Source of the DNA: Lysinibacillus contaminans
Lineage (GTDB): Bacteria > Bacillota > Bacilli > Bacillales_A > Planococcaceae
Assembly (NCBI RefSeq): GCF_001278945.1
Contig: NZ_LGRV01000003.1
Span: forward strand, 1,178,001 to 1,242,000
Reading direction: 5' to 3'
DNA: 64,000 nt
The notes beneath the pieces were generated by a model, which saw only the letters and a list, made by a program, of their open reading frames with translations, did no database searches and was not told where the DNA came from. Shown here piece after piece: positions 31,222 to 40,848 of this stretch (positions are counted from its first letter, which is position 1; every line of letters begins with the position of its first letter). The translations under genes were made by a program, and so were the position numbers.

Positions 31222-34200
31222 TTAATTATTTTGCTCAAGGAATTCGTATATCGCCATCATTTCTCGTTTATTCAACTCACGAATGCGATTGAAAATTGGA
31301 ATATGTGCAACAGCCTCAAGATTTACACTTTCAGCAACAACTTCACCTACTTTGCCGGTTAACCATGTTTGCACGTCTATACCCTCGACGATTTCCTGAC
31401 GCCCTTCATCATTGATACCACTTTCAAAACAACTAACACATGGTACCGATAATTTATGCACACCATCATGGAGTCCATCTTCTGATATTATTTTCTTCCC
31501 TTTACAGAAAGGACATTGATGACTTTTTTTAATCTTATTAATTTGAGTGACAATTTTTTTATAACCAAACGCTTCATAGACATAGGTAAGCTTTTTGTAT
31601 TTTCCATTGGTGAAATACTTATCAATGATTGCTTCTCTTGTTTCGATAATATTGTCAAAATCACAGATGGTGATTTGATTATTAATGCTGATCGCTTCGA
31701 TATTACCGCTAATACTGCCCCAGAATGGTAGAACATTTTGTAAAACCATTTCATAATGGGCAAAGCTTCCCTGCTCCAGTTCGAACATTTTTAGAGCGAC
31801 CTGTGTTTCCTTAGGTAACAAAGAGACATCTTCAGTCAAATTCATATCACCGCCGACGATAGCCTTCAGTTTTTCTAGTATTGGTAACTCACCAACTGTT
31901 TTCATCACTTGATCAATTGGCAGCTGAATAATTTCACGAATATCCGCATTGCCAAATTTCAGCTTTTTATGATGGTTTAGCACGGTTCCTTGACAGATTG
32001 GACACGTAATCATCTCTTTAGATTCTTTCATTTGCTCTTTAATAATCGATTTCGATACAAATATATAGCGCCCAATGATGAGGTTAAAGCCTTCCCAAGT
32101 TCTCCTCGCCTTCCCTGCTTTATCATAGAATGACTTTTCCCAATACCCATATAAGAAGGTATGCTTTTCTTCTTCAGTCATGTCGTTATAACTTTTACTT
32201 ATATCCTGGCCAAGCTCATTTTTAATCTCATCAAAGAGGAATTGCAATTTAGGATATTGATAATATTTTAATACCTCCATCACATCTGGGTGTAATAAGC
32301 CATCCCAGAATTGCACGGTTTTGTCCTGGATAACAATATCAAAATCAAATTTTTCAATTACTTGGCGGCCCGAGCATGATGGACAATGATTATCTTGATA
32401 ATAGAAATCAAAGCTTCTTGTATCCTTATTGGTGGGATGAGCAGCCACAATATGATTAATCAAGCCGCCCATTTCATAGAGAAAGCTATATTGACTATAC
32501 AAGTGCCGTTCTAAATCAATGGCGATGACGGGTGCAATTGTTTCGGATTCGTATTCACCATAAATCAAACGTGCCATTGATGATAAGCTTTTTAAGATGC
32601 CACCCTTATAGACATTTTCTGCATTTTTAAAATACGCAATATGATTTTCTTTTAAGTAATTAACGCCATTTTCTTGATTGATAGTTGAAGAAATCTGTAA
32701 TGGAGCAACCAGGTCTTCACTGTTTTTTTGACGATAGTAGTCTTCATGACTGACAACCTCCAAATGCTCCACAGGTGCAAGCTGTCTTTTACCAAAATCA
32801 ACAATAAAATCAGAATTTTCCAGCATATACGCATTATGTTCAATCATTATGATTGAGACAGATTCATCTTGCAAAATGCCCCTAAGACTATCGATGAATT
32901 GATTTAAAATATTTTGTGATAACCCTTTAGAAGGCTCGTCAAAAATAAAAAGCGTATTTGGGTTTCTAGTGTTGGCAAACAGCTCAGAAACTAAATGAAC
33001 ACATTGAAATTCACCAGTCGATAAGGACTGTGTTTTTCTTTCCAACGTCAAATAACCAAGTCCAAGTTTGATCAATAAGCTTAAGCGTTTATGAGCGATG
33101 TCTTCATTTGGAAGTTCCTCAATAATATCTTCAATCGAGCGTCCAAAAATATCATCAATATCTTCACTATATTTTGTGAGCTTCCTTTTAATATCAAGAA
33201 AAGTCGCAACTGTTGACCGACTTGTAATCGATTGGTTTCGTTCTTGCCCAACCATGACAATTTTATCTTTTGGATATCTCTTCAGAAAGTCCTTGGCCAT
33301 ACACTCGTTAACAAGTGTTGATTTACCACATCCTGACTCACCCGTAAACGTTACAAGTCTGTTTTGGGGAATCTGAATTTCTGCCATTTGAATATTACGA
33401 CAGTAAAGATCTTTGAATTGATAGTATTCTGTTGGCTTTTCCTCATTTCGTTCCCAAATGATTGGTTTTGGACGTGGTGATTCTTCAACAATTTTCCCGC
33501 CATATTTACCACTACCCGGACCAAAGAACAATTGCTCATCCGTTGTGTCAAGCACAGTGTCCGAATGATCAATGAGCCAAATTTGATTCTTATAACCCAA
33601 TTGTTTAATCTGTTCTAAAATTTTCAATAGTGTTTGGTGATCAAGACCCACGGAGATTTCATCAATAATAATAACAGTATTTTCACTTGATGCCATGAAT
33701 TCTGCCAAGTACAGTCGTGTTAATTCGCCACCTGACAATGTACCCATAATACGATTTAATGTTAAATAACCAATATTCATATTGATTATATTATTGAGAA
33801 TATGTTGTTTACCTTCACTAATATTTAAAACTTCTGCAAGTGAAATAATGGATTCTATGCTTAGGTCATTGATATCAGAAATATTATGTGGTTTATCAAA
33901 TAATTCAATCATATATTGCTGAACTTCTTGATTATAACGCTTCCCCTTACACTTAGGACATTCGACATTTTTAGTAGTTCCACGACCTTTACAACCTGGA
34001 CACCAACCTAACTCATTATTAAATGAAAAAACTTCTGGAGACAGATCGAATTTTTCAGCAAGAGTAACACGAATGTCTTTAAATACGCCTGTATGTGTGC
34101 CAATTGTTGAACGTGGATTGGAAGAGATTGATGATTTTCCGAGAAAAAGGACTAAAGGCATTTCTTCCATTTTGATGGCACTGAAATTCGTTTCCATAAT

Positions 34201-34392
34201 AGCTGGAAATAAATACTGATATTCAGCTTTTGGCAATAAAGAAACAAGACGCTTCTTGGACTCTTCACCAATTGTTTGGCAAAAAGTTGTTTTACCAGAT
34301 CCAGACAAACCAGCAATTCCTAACGATTTATCTACTGGTAGTACCGCATCTAATTTGTTAATATTGTTCGCAATTAATTGATTTATTTTCAT
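31222..34392 (-). CDS. UvrA-like double ABC ATPase with zinc-finger C-terminal half
   Basis: This 1056-residue protein is related to the excinuclease ATPase UvrA but is rearranged. The first ATPase has Walker A GLSGSGKTT (28-36), a CPGC/CPKC zinc pair (131-148), LSGGE (219-223) and Walker B VIIIDE. The second has Walker A GESGCGKST (351-359) and a degenerate signature LSTGE (457-461). The last ~500 residues hold CPSC (670), CPIC (797), CPFC (960) and CVSC (985). Part of this half looks like the zinc-finger/insertion region that UvrA normally carries inside its first ATPase. No UvrB-binding domain is evident. I chose ATG at 34392, which has GGAGTGG upstream. An ATG at 34431 lacks a ribosome site. 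Function is unknown: DNA binding, drug protection or repair are possibilities. Confidence 0.85.
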   Translation of the reverse strand: MKINQLIANNINKLDAVLPVDKSLGIAGLSGSGKTTFCQTIGEESKKRLVSLLPKAEYQYLFPAIMETNFSAIKMEEMPLVLFLGKSSISSNPRSTIGTHTGVFKDIRVTLAEKFDLSPEVFSFNNELGWCPGCKGRGTTKNVECPKCKGKRYNQEVQQYMIELFDKPHNISDINDLSIESIISLAEVLNISEGKQHILNNIINMNIGYLTLNRIMGTLSGGELTRLYLAEFMASSENTVIIIDEISVGLDHQTLLKILEQIKQLGYKNQIWLIDHSDTVLDTTDEQLFFGPGSGKYGGKIVEESPRPKPIIWERNEEKPTEYYQFKDLYCRNIQMAEIQIPQNRLVTFTGESGCGKSTLVNECMAKDFLKRYPKDKIVMVGQERNQSITSRSTVATFLDIKRKLTKYSEDIDDIFGRSIEDIIEELPNEDIAHKRLSLLIKLGLGYLTLERKTQSLSTGEFQCVHLVSELFANTRNPNTLFIFDEPSKGLSQNILNQFIDSLRGILQDESVSIIMIEHNAYMLENSDFIVDFGKRQLAPVEHLEVVSHEDYYRQKNSEDLVAPLQISSTINQENGVNYLKENHIAYFKNAENVYKGGILKSLSSMARLIYGEYESETIAPVIAIDLERHLYSQYSFLYEMGGLINHIVAAHPTNKDTRSFDFYYQDNHCPSCSGRQVIEKFDFDIVIQDKTVQFWDGLLHPDVMEVLKYYQYPKLQFLFDEIKNELGQDISKSYNDMTEEEKHTFLYGYWEKSFYDKAGKARRTWEGFNLIIGRYIFVSKSIIKEQMKESKEMITCPICQGTVLNHHKKLKFGNADIREIIQLPIDQVMKTVGELPILEKLKAIVGGDMNLTEDVSLLPKETQVALKMFELEQGSFAHYEMVLQNVLPFWGSISGNIEAISINNQITICDFDNIIETREAIIDKYFTNGKYKKLTYVYEAFGYKKIVTQINKIKKSHQCPFCKGKKIISEDGLHDGVHKLSVPCVSCFESGINDEGRQEIVEGIDVQTWLTGKVGEVVAESVNLEAVAHIPIFNRIRELNKREMMAIYEFLEQNN

Positions 34393-34543
34393 AGTGATTT
34401 CCACTCCATTTTCTAAATTTAGTATTGCCATGTTAGTAAAAATTCAAATGAATTTGTTGAGTTTTTTCGAATCGACAAACTCATACTAATTGGAGACAAA
34501 GATTACTAAATTCCCTATTATATATTCATTTATAAAAAAATCC

Positions 34544-34978
34544 TTATTCAAGCGTAAATGGTTTAATTACTGAATTTTCAGTACGAGACAGAACAATATT
34601 TGTTGAAGGAGTCCCATAAGGCATTGCATCATCTATAAACTGCTCTAGAGTTTCCACTGAATATGTAGCAATTTTAACGATATAACTAATTTCACCAGCT
34701 ACCCGGTAGCATTCAAGAACATCAGGATGTGCATTACAAAAGTTCGAAAGACTCTTACAATCAATCGATTTAAATAGAATTATCGCTTGTATTGAACGAT
34801 TAATTTTCTTTAAATTCACCTTTGTCGTATACCCTTCAATGATTCCTTGCTCTTCCAATTTCTTTACACGCTCAATGACAGCTGGTGATGATAAATGAAC
34901 AATCGTTGCGAGCTCCTTCATCGAGATTTTTGCACTTCGTTGTAGTTGCTGTAAAATTTCAGTATCAATTTGGTCCAT
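34544..34978 (-). CDS. Lrp/AsnC-family regulator
   Basis: This 144-residue regulator has an N-terminal helix-turn-helix (MDQIDTEILQQLQRSAKISMKELATIVHLS) and a C-terminal RAM-like ligand domain with the AGEISYIVKIATYSVE segment. Lrp/AsnC proteins bind amino acids or similar effectors. It diverges from the DJ-1 gene at 35117, which may be a target. It is separated from the UvrA-like gene by only 150 bases but reads on the same strand upstream of it. Confidence 0.93.
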   Translation of the reverse strand: MDQIDTEILQQLQRSAKISMKELATIVHLSSPAVIERVKKLEEQGIIEGYTTKVNLKKINRSIQAIILFKSIDCKSLSNFCNAHPDVLECYRVAGEISYIVKIATYSVETLEQFIDDAMPYGTPSTNIVLSRTENSVIKPFTLE

Positions 34979-35036
34979 AAGTACCCACCTTTATTTATAA
35001 ATAAAAAAACAAGTTTTTTCTTATATTATAAAGCAA

Positions 35037-35087
35037 AATGAAGAAAAAACATGCTTTATCTTATGTTTTACTTTGTTTTTCTTCATT
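35037..35087. promoter_or_regulatory. inverted repeat between lrp-like and DJ-1 genes
   Basis: AATGAAGAAAAAAC (35037-35050) faces GTTTTTCTTCATT (35075-35087), identical arms except for one A. The arms lie in the 138-base divergent region. It is a candidate site for the Lrp-like regulator. Confidence 0.5.
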
Positions 35088-35116
35088 AAAATAAAAGTAT
35101 AGAGGAGGCAAACAAC

Positions 35117-35701
35117 ATGTCGAAAATATTATTACTGTTAGCAAATGGTTTTGAAGCGGTTGAAGCAAGTGTCTTTACGGATGTGCTTGGTTGGAATAAA
35201 TGGGAGGGAGATGGGTCGACAGAAGTTGTCACGGTAGGCTTACACGAGGAATTACAGTGTACATGGAATTTCACCGTAACGCCTGAAAAATTACTTCATG
35301 AAATTAACTTTGAGGATTTTGATGCGTTAGCGATTCCTGGAGGATTTGAAGAGGCTGGATTTTATGAGGATGCATTTAGTGATGCATTTCAACAAGTTAT
35401 TCGTCACTTCGACGAGCGTAAGAAGCCTATCGCAACTATTTGTGTAGCTTCTCTAGCATTAGCACATAGCGGTATTTTACAGAATCGAAAGGCAACGACG
35501 TACAACCATCCAACAAGTAAACGATTAGAGCAGCTACAATCGTACGGGGCAATTATCGTTAATGAGCGAATTGTCCAGACAGAACATATCATTACATCAT
35601 CTAACCCAGGTACAGCTTTTGAAGTGGCCTTCCTGTTACTTAGTAACCTTACATCAATTCAAAATAAGCAAAAAATAAAAGATTTAATGGGGTTTAACTA
35701 A
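35117..35701 (+). CDS. DJ-1/PfpI (ThiJ-like) family protein
   Basis: This 194-residue protein has the DJ-1 fold with nucleophile Cys109 in TICVASLALAHSG and a conserved glutamate in GFEAVEAS near residue 13-16. The residue after the cysteine is Val, unlike the His in the 15246 paralogue, so the two proteins belong to different subgroups. It may protect against reactive carbonyls, but the activity is unproven. AGAGGAGG is a strong ribosome site. Confidence 0.85.
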   Translation: MSKILLLLANGFEAVEASVFTDVLGWNKWEGDGSTEVVTVGLHEELQCTWNFTVTPEKLLHEINFEDFDALAIPGGFEEAGFYEDAFSDAFQQVIRHFDERKKPIATICVASLALAHSGILQNRKATTYNHPTSKRLEQLQSYGAIIVNERIVQTEHIITSSNPGTAFEVAFLLLSNLTSIQNKQKIKDLMGFN

Positions 35702-35809
35702 AATTCGCTATAAATATTTAAATCAGAATTCAGATTCATATTTCTTGAATAATTCAGCTATTTTGAAGCAATTATTTATACTATTACACGTGTTCTAAAA
35801 ATAAATTAA

Positions 35810-35844
35810 CCATCTGGTGCCGATTGAGTATCGGCACCAGATGG
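35810..35844. terminator. bidirectional terminator
   Basis: CCATCTGGTGCCGA and its complement form a perfect 14-base stem. It lies between the convergent DJ-1 and SLH genes. Confidence 0.82.
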
Positions 35845-35852
35845 CTACACTT

Positions 35853-37352
35853 TTACTTAATGATTGGAAGAGTAATTGTGGAAACTAGATCCATTTCCTC
35901 TTCCGTTATTCCTGGTAGTTCCTTCGCATTGTTTAGCACTTCTTGTGGGATCGTAATTGTAGTAATTTTATTAAATTCATCGTAAATGATGTTTGATTTT
36001 TGGTCAATTTTCATTTTAACGCCTTCCATATCCATTGCTAAAGTCATATCCGTCACGATACCTTTAATATCAAATGATTTTTTATCAATTGTTAATTGAT
36101 ATTTCACATTATCAAATGACATACTATTGAACAATGCTCCAATTTCCTCTTCTACTGCTAGGGTATCTTCATCTTCAATGCCTGATTCCATCATAGGTAA
36201 AAGTGCCGAAACTTGCTCTTTAATCAATTGACTGAACTTCTCACCATCTGCATTTAGTGTCAAAATGTAGGCATTATCTGTTTCTTGCATTGTGAAATCT
36301 TTTGCAAATTCTTTCAGCATTTCAAGCTGATCAGCTGCGCTTACTTGCACACCTGCTTGATCAAGTATCGTATTAAACATATCACTAGGGAACTTCATCC
36401 AAGCCCCTTCTGTCGGTTCATACATATACATACCATCTTTTGCTGTCATGTACATCTTTAATGGCATCTCTATTGCTTCGCCGCTTTCAGGCTCCGTCAT
36501 AGCCATTGTTCCTTCAATGAAAAATTGGATAGGGTCTACAACTGCAGTCATTGTCATTTTGCTCGATGTGTTCGTTTTAATTGTTTCTTTACCTTCACTT
36601 ACTTCTAATGCTTGTGTCATCGTCACTGTTGCTTTCATGCTTTTCACATCTTGCTGTTTTGCTAATGCTTTGTTAAATACTTCTTCAAGAGTAATGGAAC
36701 TTTGCTGTGATTCCGTTGGCTGTGACACTGTTGGCGTTGTTGTCATAGCATTGACAATGAATGTAGCTAATTGACCACGTGTCACTTTATTATTTACACC
36801 GTATTCAGTAGCAGAAATACCTGTCGAAATACCTGCTTCATAAAGTGCTGTAACAGCATTAGCATAGGAACTGCCCTCTGGTACATCAGTAAATGGACTT
36901 GTTCCTTTTGCATTTAAGTCTAATGCACGTGCAATCATCGCAGCCAATTGTCCACGTGTGACAGTTTCGTTTGGTCGGAATGTGTTATCATCATAGCCTT
37001 TCACCACACCAAGCGCTACTAATTTTGTAATAGATTCATAATACTCACTCGACTTGTTAAGGTCTTTAAAATTTAGTTTTTCTACAGAATCTGCTGCTGC
37101 AAGTTCAAATGCATTGACAATTATTTTAGCAGCTTGTCCTCGTGTCACAGATTGGGACGGTTTAAATGTGCCATCATCATAGCCATTTACAACACCTGCT
37201 TTTGAAAGTGTAGAAATTCCTTTAAAATGTGGATGGTCTTCACTTACATCTGAAAAAGGACTTGCCGCTGATGCAGGAACTACTGCTACAGCCGTTACGG
37301 CTAATGCAACCGCAGTTGTCGTATAAAATTTATATTTCTTATGTTTTATCAT
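35853..37352 (-). CDS. secreted SLH-domain protein with lipoprotein-like C-terminal domain
   Basis: This 499-residue exported protein has a signal peptide ending near AASAASPF and three SLH domains (about residues 32-210). Repeated GYDDGTFKPSQSVTRGQAAKI motifs mark the SLH domains, which anchor proteins to pyruvylated wall polymers. The C-terminal ~270 residues form a beta-rich domain resembling DUF6612/LppX-like proteins. These bind amphiphiles in related families; the role here is unknown. It has no operon partner. Confidence 0.88.
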   Translation of the reverse strand: MIKHKKYKFYTTTAVALAVTAVAVVPASAASPFSDVSEDHPHFKGISTLSKAGVVNGYDDGTFKPSQSVTRGQAAKIIVNAFELAAADSVEKLNFKDLNKSSEYYESITKLVALGVVKGYDDNTFRPNETVTRGQLAAMIARALDLNAKGTSPFTDVPEGSSYANAVTALYEAGISTGISATEYGVNNKVTRGQLATFIVNAMTTTPTVSQPTESQQSSITLEEVFNKALAKQQDVKSMKATVTMTQALEVSEGKETIKTNTSSKMTMTAVVDPIQFFIEGTMAMTEPESGEAIEMPLKMYMTAKDGMYMYEPTEGAWMKFPSDMFNTILDQAGVQVSAADQLEMLKEFAKDFTMQETDNAYILTLNADGEKFSQLIKEQVSALLPMMESGIEDEDTLAVEEEIGALFNSMSFDNVKYQLTIDKKSFDIKGIVTDMTLAMDMEGVKMKIDQKSNIIYDEFNKITTITIPQEVLNNAKELPGITEEEMDLVSTITLPIIK

Positions 37353-37677
37353 TCCTAATCCCCCACTATTCTGTATATTATGTAAAACTCTTACAATACT
37401 AATTATACATAACTTCGGAAGAAAATGCTATAAAATCGGAACTTCAATAAGTTGTCTTTGGACGCCTTAAGGTCGACTTTGTCATAAGGATATGAATTTC
37501 TTTCATTCCACAGTGATGAAAAAAGAATCCAAGATACGAACAGTCACGTCGTGGTTGATCTTCCCCATGGACTTCTCCTAGCCCTCTTAAGTTTTGAAGT
37601 GGCATTTTACTGCCCGTTAAAATAGGTAGAACAACAAAAAAACCGATCTCCTTAGAGATCGGTTTTTTCTAAATGAA
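37353..37677. other. non-coding gap upstream of SLH gene
   Basis: These 325 bases hold the upstream region of the SLH gene and the aconitase terminator. The stretch 37430-37600 contains GC-richer sequence unlike its surroundings. I see no gene or recognised element in it. Confidence 0.5.
37636..37668 (-). terminator. terminator after aconitase
   Basis: AAAACCGATCTC and GAGATCGGTTTTTT form a stem with a four-base loop and a T tail on the minus strand. Confidence 0.9.
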
Positions 37678-40383
37678 TTATTCAGCAGCTTTCGCGCGAA
37701 GAACCATTTGTAGGATACCACCATGACGGTAGTAGTCTACTTCTACTTCTGAATCGAAACGAGCTAAAGCTTGGAAAGTTTTAACTGTGCCATCTTCAGA
37801 TTTAGCAGTTACTGTTAAGATATCACGTGGTTTCACATCATCAGTAATGTTTACAGAGATTTCTTCTTTACCCGTTAAACCAAGTGAATCAGCAGAGTCA
37901 CCGTTTAAGAATTGTAAAGGAAGAACACCCATCATTACTAAGTTAGAACGGTGGATACGCTCGTAAGATTGTGCAATAACAGTTTTCACTCCAAGTAGGA
38001 ATGTACCTTTCGCAGCCCAGTCACGAGAAGAACCCATACCGTAGTCATTACCAGCAAGTACTACTAAACCAGTACCTTGTTCTTGATATTTCATACATGC
38101 ATCATAGATGTATTCAACTTTGCCTGTTGGCCAGTAAGTAGTGAATCCACCTTCTGTACCAGGAGCAATTTGGTTACGGATACGAATGTTAGCAAATGTA
38201 CCACGCATCATTACTTCATGGTTACCACGACGGCTTCCGTAAGAGTTGAAGTCACGGATTGCAACTCCGTTTTCGATTAAATATTGACCTGCAGGTGTTT
38301 CTTTACCGATTGCACCAGCTGGAGAGATATGGTCAGTTGTGATTGAATCACCTAACTTCGCCATAATACGTAAGTTATTTAAACCTTTGATTGCTTCTGG
38401 TTCTTTTGCAAGACCTTGGAAGAATGGTGGGTTTTGGATGTAAGTTGATTTGTCATTAAATGTGTATAGAGACTCAGTTGATGTTTCAATTGCATTCCAA
38501 GCTTCGTTAGCTGTGAATACAGTTTCATATTCTTTTTGGAATAATTCACGGTTAACAACAGTGCTTAGTACTGCATTAACTTCTTCAGTTGAAGGCCAGA
38601 TATCAGCGAAGAATACATCGTTGCCATCTTTGTCTTTACCGAATGAATCATTTTGAAGATCTACATCTACAGTACCAGCTAATGCATAAGCAACAACAAG
38701 TGGTGGTGATGCTAAGTAGTTAGCTTTTACAAGTGGGTGTACACGACCTTCGAAGTTACGGTTACCAGAAAGAACAGACGTTACGAATAAGTCGTTCGCT
38801 TTGATAGCGTCTTCAATTTCAGGAAGTAATGGACCTGAGTTACCGATACATGTTGTACAACCGTAACCTACAGTGTTGAAACCGATTTCATCAAGGTATG
38901 TTTGTAAACCTGAATCTTCTAGGTAACCAGTTACTACTTTTGAACCTGGTGCTAATGAAGTTTTCACCCATTTCGGCACTGTAAGACCTTTTTCGACTGC
39001 TTTCTTCGCAACTAAACCAGCAGCAATTAATACGTATGGGTTAGATGTATTTGTACAAGAAGTGATTGCAGCGATTGCTACAGCACCTGTTGGGATTTCT
39101 ACATCGCCTTCAGCAAATTTAGCTACAGAAGTTTTTGCAAACTCGTCTTCAGTTAAACCGAAACCTTGTGTACCTTGTGGTGCCACTACAGCTTCTTTAT
39201 AACGAGCACGCATTTCTGATAATGGAATTAAATCTTGTGGACGTTTAGGACCAGAAAGGTTTGGTTCGATATCAGCTAAGTCTACTTCTAGTACGTCTGT
39301 GTAAACTGGCTCTAAAGATGGGTCAAAGAACATGTGGTTTGCTTTTAAGTAAGCTTCTACAACCGCGATGTGCTCTTCGTCACGACCAGTTAAACGCATA
39401 TAGTTAAGTGACTCTTCATCAATTGCGAAGAAACCACAAGTAGCACCATATTCAGGAGCCATGTTAGAGATTGTCGCACGGTCAGCAAGTGGTAATTTAG
39501 ATACGCCAGGTCCGAAGAACTCAACGAATTTACCAACTACGCCACGTTGACGTAATACTTGTGTTACTTTAAGTGCTAAGTCAGTTGCAGTTGTTCCGTT
39601 TGGAAGGTCACCTACTAATTTAACCCCGATAACTTCAGGAATTGGGAAGTATGAAGGTTGACCAAGCATACCAGCTTCCGCTTCGATACCACCAACGCCC
39701 CAACCAAGAACGCCAAGACCGTTGATCATTGTTGTATGAGAGTCAGTACCTACTACTGAGTCTGGGAAAGTTTCGAATGTGCCATCAGCATTTTCGTTTA
39801 CGTGTACAACTGGAGCTAAATACTCTAAGTTTACTTGGTGAACGATACCTGTTGCTGGTGGTACAGCACGGAAATTATCATAAGAAGTTTGAGCCCATTT
39901 AAGGAAGTTATAACGTTCAGCGTTACGCTCAAATTCAAGATCCATATTCGCTTGTAATGCAGATGCATTACCGTATTTGTCAACTTGTACTGAGTGGTCA
40001 ATTACAAGGTCAACTGGGATAGCAGGATTGATTTTGTTAGGATCCCCACCCATTTCTTTCATTGCAGAACGTAATGATGCAAGGTCAACTACTACCGGTA
40101 CACCAGTGAAGTCTTGTAATACTACGCGTGATGGTTTGAAAGGTACTTCTGCTTCAGTGTTAGCATCTTTGCCCCATTTAGCTAATTCGTTTACGTGCTC
40201 TTCTTTGATTACGTAACCGTCATATTGACGTAATACTGATTCTAATAATACTTTGATTGAGTAAGGAAGGTTTGAAACTTTTGCAACGCCCGCTTTTTCG
40301 ATTGCAGCTAAATCATAATAATTGTATGATTTACCGTTAACTTCGAATGATGCGCGGCTGTTGTGTAAATTACCTTGTGCCAT
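37678..40383 (-). CDS. citB: aconitate hydratase (AcnA/CitB type)
   Basis: Aconitase interconverts citrate and isocitrate in the TCA cycle, and the apo form can bind RNA when iron is low. The 901-residue length matches Bacillus CitB. The cysteines for the 4Fe-4S cluster are in [11 protein letters not shown] and [14 protein letters not shown]. Further active-site segments include [11 protein letters not shown] and [16 protein letters not shown] precedes the ATG. Upstream lie a promoter, a CcpC-like box and a cre-like site, all described separately. It is monocistronic. Confidence 0.97.
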   Translation of the reverse strand: MAQGNLHNSRASFEVNGKSYNYYDLAAIEKAGVAKVSNLPYSIKVLLESVLRQYDGYVIKEEHVNELAKWGKDANTEAEVPFKPSRVVLQDFTGVPVVVDLASLRSAMKEMGGDPNKINPAIPVDLVIDHSVQVDKYGNASALQANMDLEFERNAERYNFLKWAQTSYDNFRAVPPATGIVHQVNLEYLAPVVHVNENADGTFETFPDSVVGTDSHTTMINGLGVLGWGVGGIEAEAGMLGQPSYFPIPEVIGVKLVGDLPNGTTATDLALKVTQVLRQRGVVGKFVEFFGPGVSKLPLADRATISNMAPEYGATCGFFAIDEESLNYMRLTGRDEEHIAVVEAYLKANHMFFDPSLEPVYTDVLEVDLADIEPNLSGPKRPQDLIPLSEMRARYKEAVVAPQGTQGFGLTEDEFAKTSVAKFAEGDVEIPTGAVAIAAITSCTNTSNPYVLIAAGLVAKKAVEKGLTVPKWVKTSLAPGSKVVTGYLEDSGLQTYLDEIGFNTVGYGCTTCIGNSGPLLPEIEDAIKANDLFVTSVLSGNRNFEGRVHPLVKANYLASPPLVVAYALAGTVDVDLQNDSFGKDKDGNDVFFADIWPSTEEVNAVLSTVVNRELFQKEYETVFTANEAWNAIETSTESLYTFNDKSTYIQNPPFFQGLAKEPEAIKGLNNLRIMAKLGDSITTDHISPAGAIGKETPAGQYLIENGVAIRDFNSYGSRRGNHEVMMRGTFANIRIRNQIAPGTEGGFTTYWPTGKVEYIYDACMKYQEQGTGLVVLAGNDYGMGSSRDWAAKGTFLLGVKTVIAQSYERIHRSNLVMMGVLPLQFLNGDSADSLGLTGKEEISVNITDDVKPRDILTVTAKSEDGTVKTFQALARFDSEVEVDYYRHGGILQMVLRAKAAE

Positions 40384-40446
40384 TTGCGGATCCCCCTAAA
40401 TATCTATTTGAAAAGGCTTATGTAAAGTGTCTTTTCTCCAATTCCC

Positions 40447-40475
40447 ATGATAGCCTATTTATATTCATAAGTAAA
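40447..40475 (-). promoter_or_regulatory. candidate citB promoter
   Basis: On the minus strand TTTACT (40470-40475) and TATCAT (40447-40452) are 17 bases apart, about 60 bases upstream of the ATG. The predicted start of transcription is near 40440. Confidence 0.55.
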
Positions 40476-40498
40476 TTACATTAATATTATCTTTTTCA

Positions 40499-40513
40499 AT
40501 AAGTTTTTCTTAT
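40499..40513 (-). promoter_or_regulatory. CcpC-type dyad box upstream of citB
   Basis: ATAA-N7-TTAT is the CcpC dyad form known from B. subtilis citB. Here its centre is about 66 bases upstream of the predicted start of transcription. In B. subtilis the dyad is also at about -66. A half site (ATAA, 40467-40470) lies near -28, also as in B. subtilis. Confidence 0.65.
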
Positions 40514-40612
40514 CGAGATTGAGACTTTTTGATTATTTACTTGAATGAGCGAATTTGTGACGAAAAAGACATATTCTTGTCATTTTCATTTTTGAGGCTT
40601 ATTCAAAAAAAA

Positions 40613-40626
40613 CGTAAACGCTTACT
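40613..40626 (-). promoter_or_regulatory. cre-like site (CcpA)
   Basis: On the minus strand AGTAAGCGTTTACG matches the cre core AAGCGTTTAC exactly, with mismatches only at the two outer positions. It lies about 230 bases upstream of citB. Confidence 0.5.
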
Positions 40627-40848
40627 TTTCTATAAAAATGAACATGATAATTCCTTCTATATTATTATGTTAGAAAAGAAAAAGGCCGAGAAACCATTAA
40701 TGGTTCTCCCGGCAAACATTTGTACTCGTATAGCTAAAACTTTTATAGTTATGCTTAACATTTGGTTTTCACCTACAGATTTATTACATTGCGCAATCGG
40801 ATCAAGCCTCTTTTTAAGTGTGATCAAAAGTACATAAACGCGATAAAT

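Larger units (their letters stand above)
40384..40848. other. citB upstream region
   Basis: These 465 bases hold the citB promoter, the CcpC-like box and the cre-like site on the side nearest citB, and the downstream end of the chemoreceptor gene. A plus-strand open frame (40529-40837) lacks a ribosome site and is not supported. Confidence 0.6.

Noticed and set aside
31051-31362. 103-codon plus-strand frame overlapping the LysE/UvrA-like gap
   Set aside because: It crosses a perfect terminator and the end of the UvrA-like gene; there is no ribosome site.
40529-40837. 102-codon plus-strand frame upstream of citB
   Set aside because: It lacks a ribosome site, overlaps the cre-like site and has a composition like intergenic DNA.
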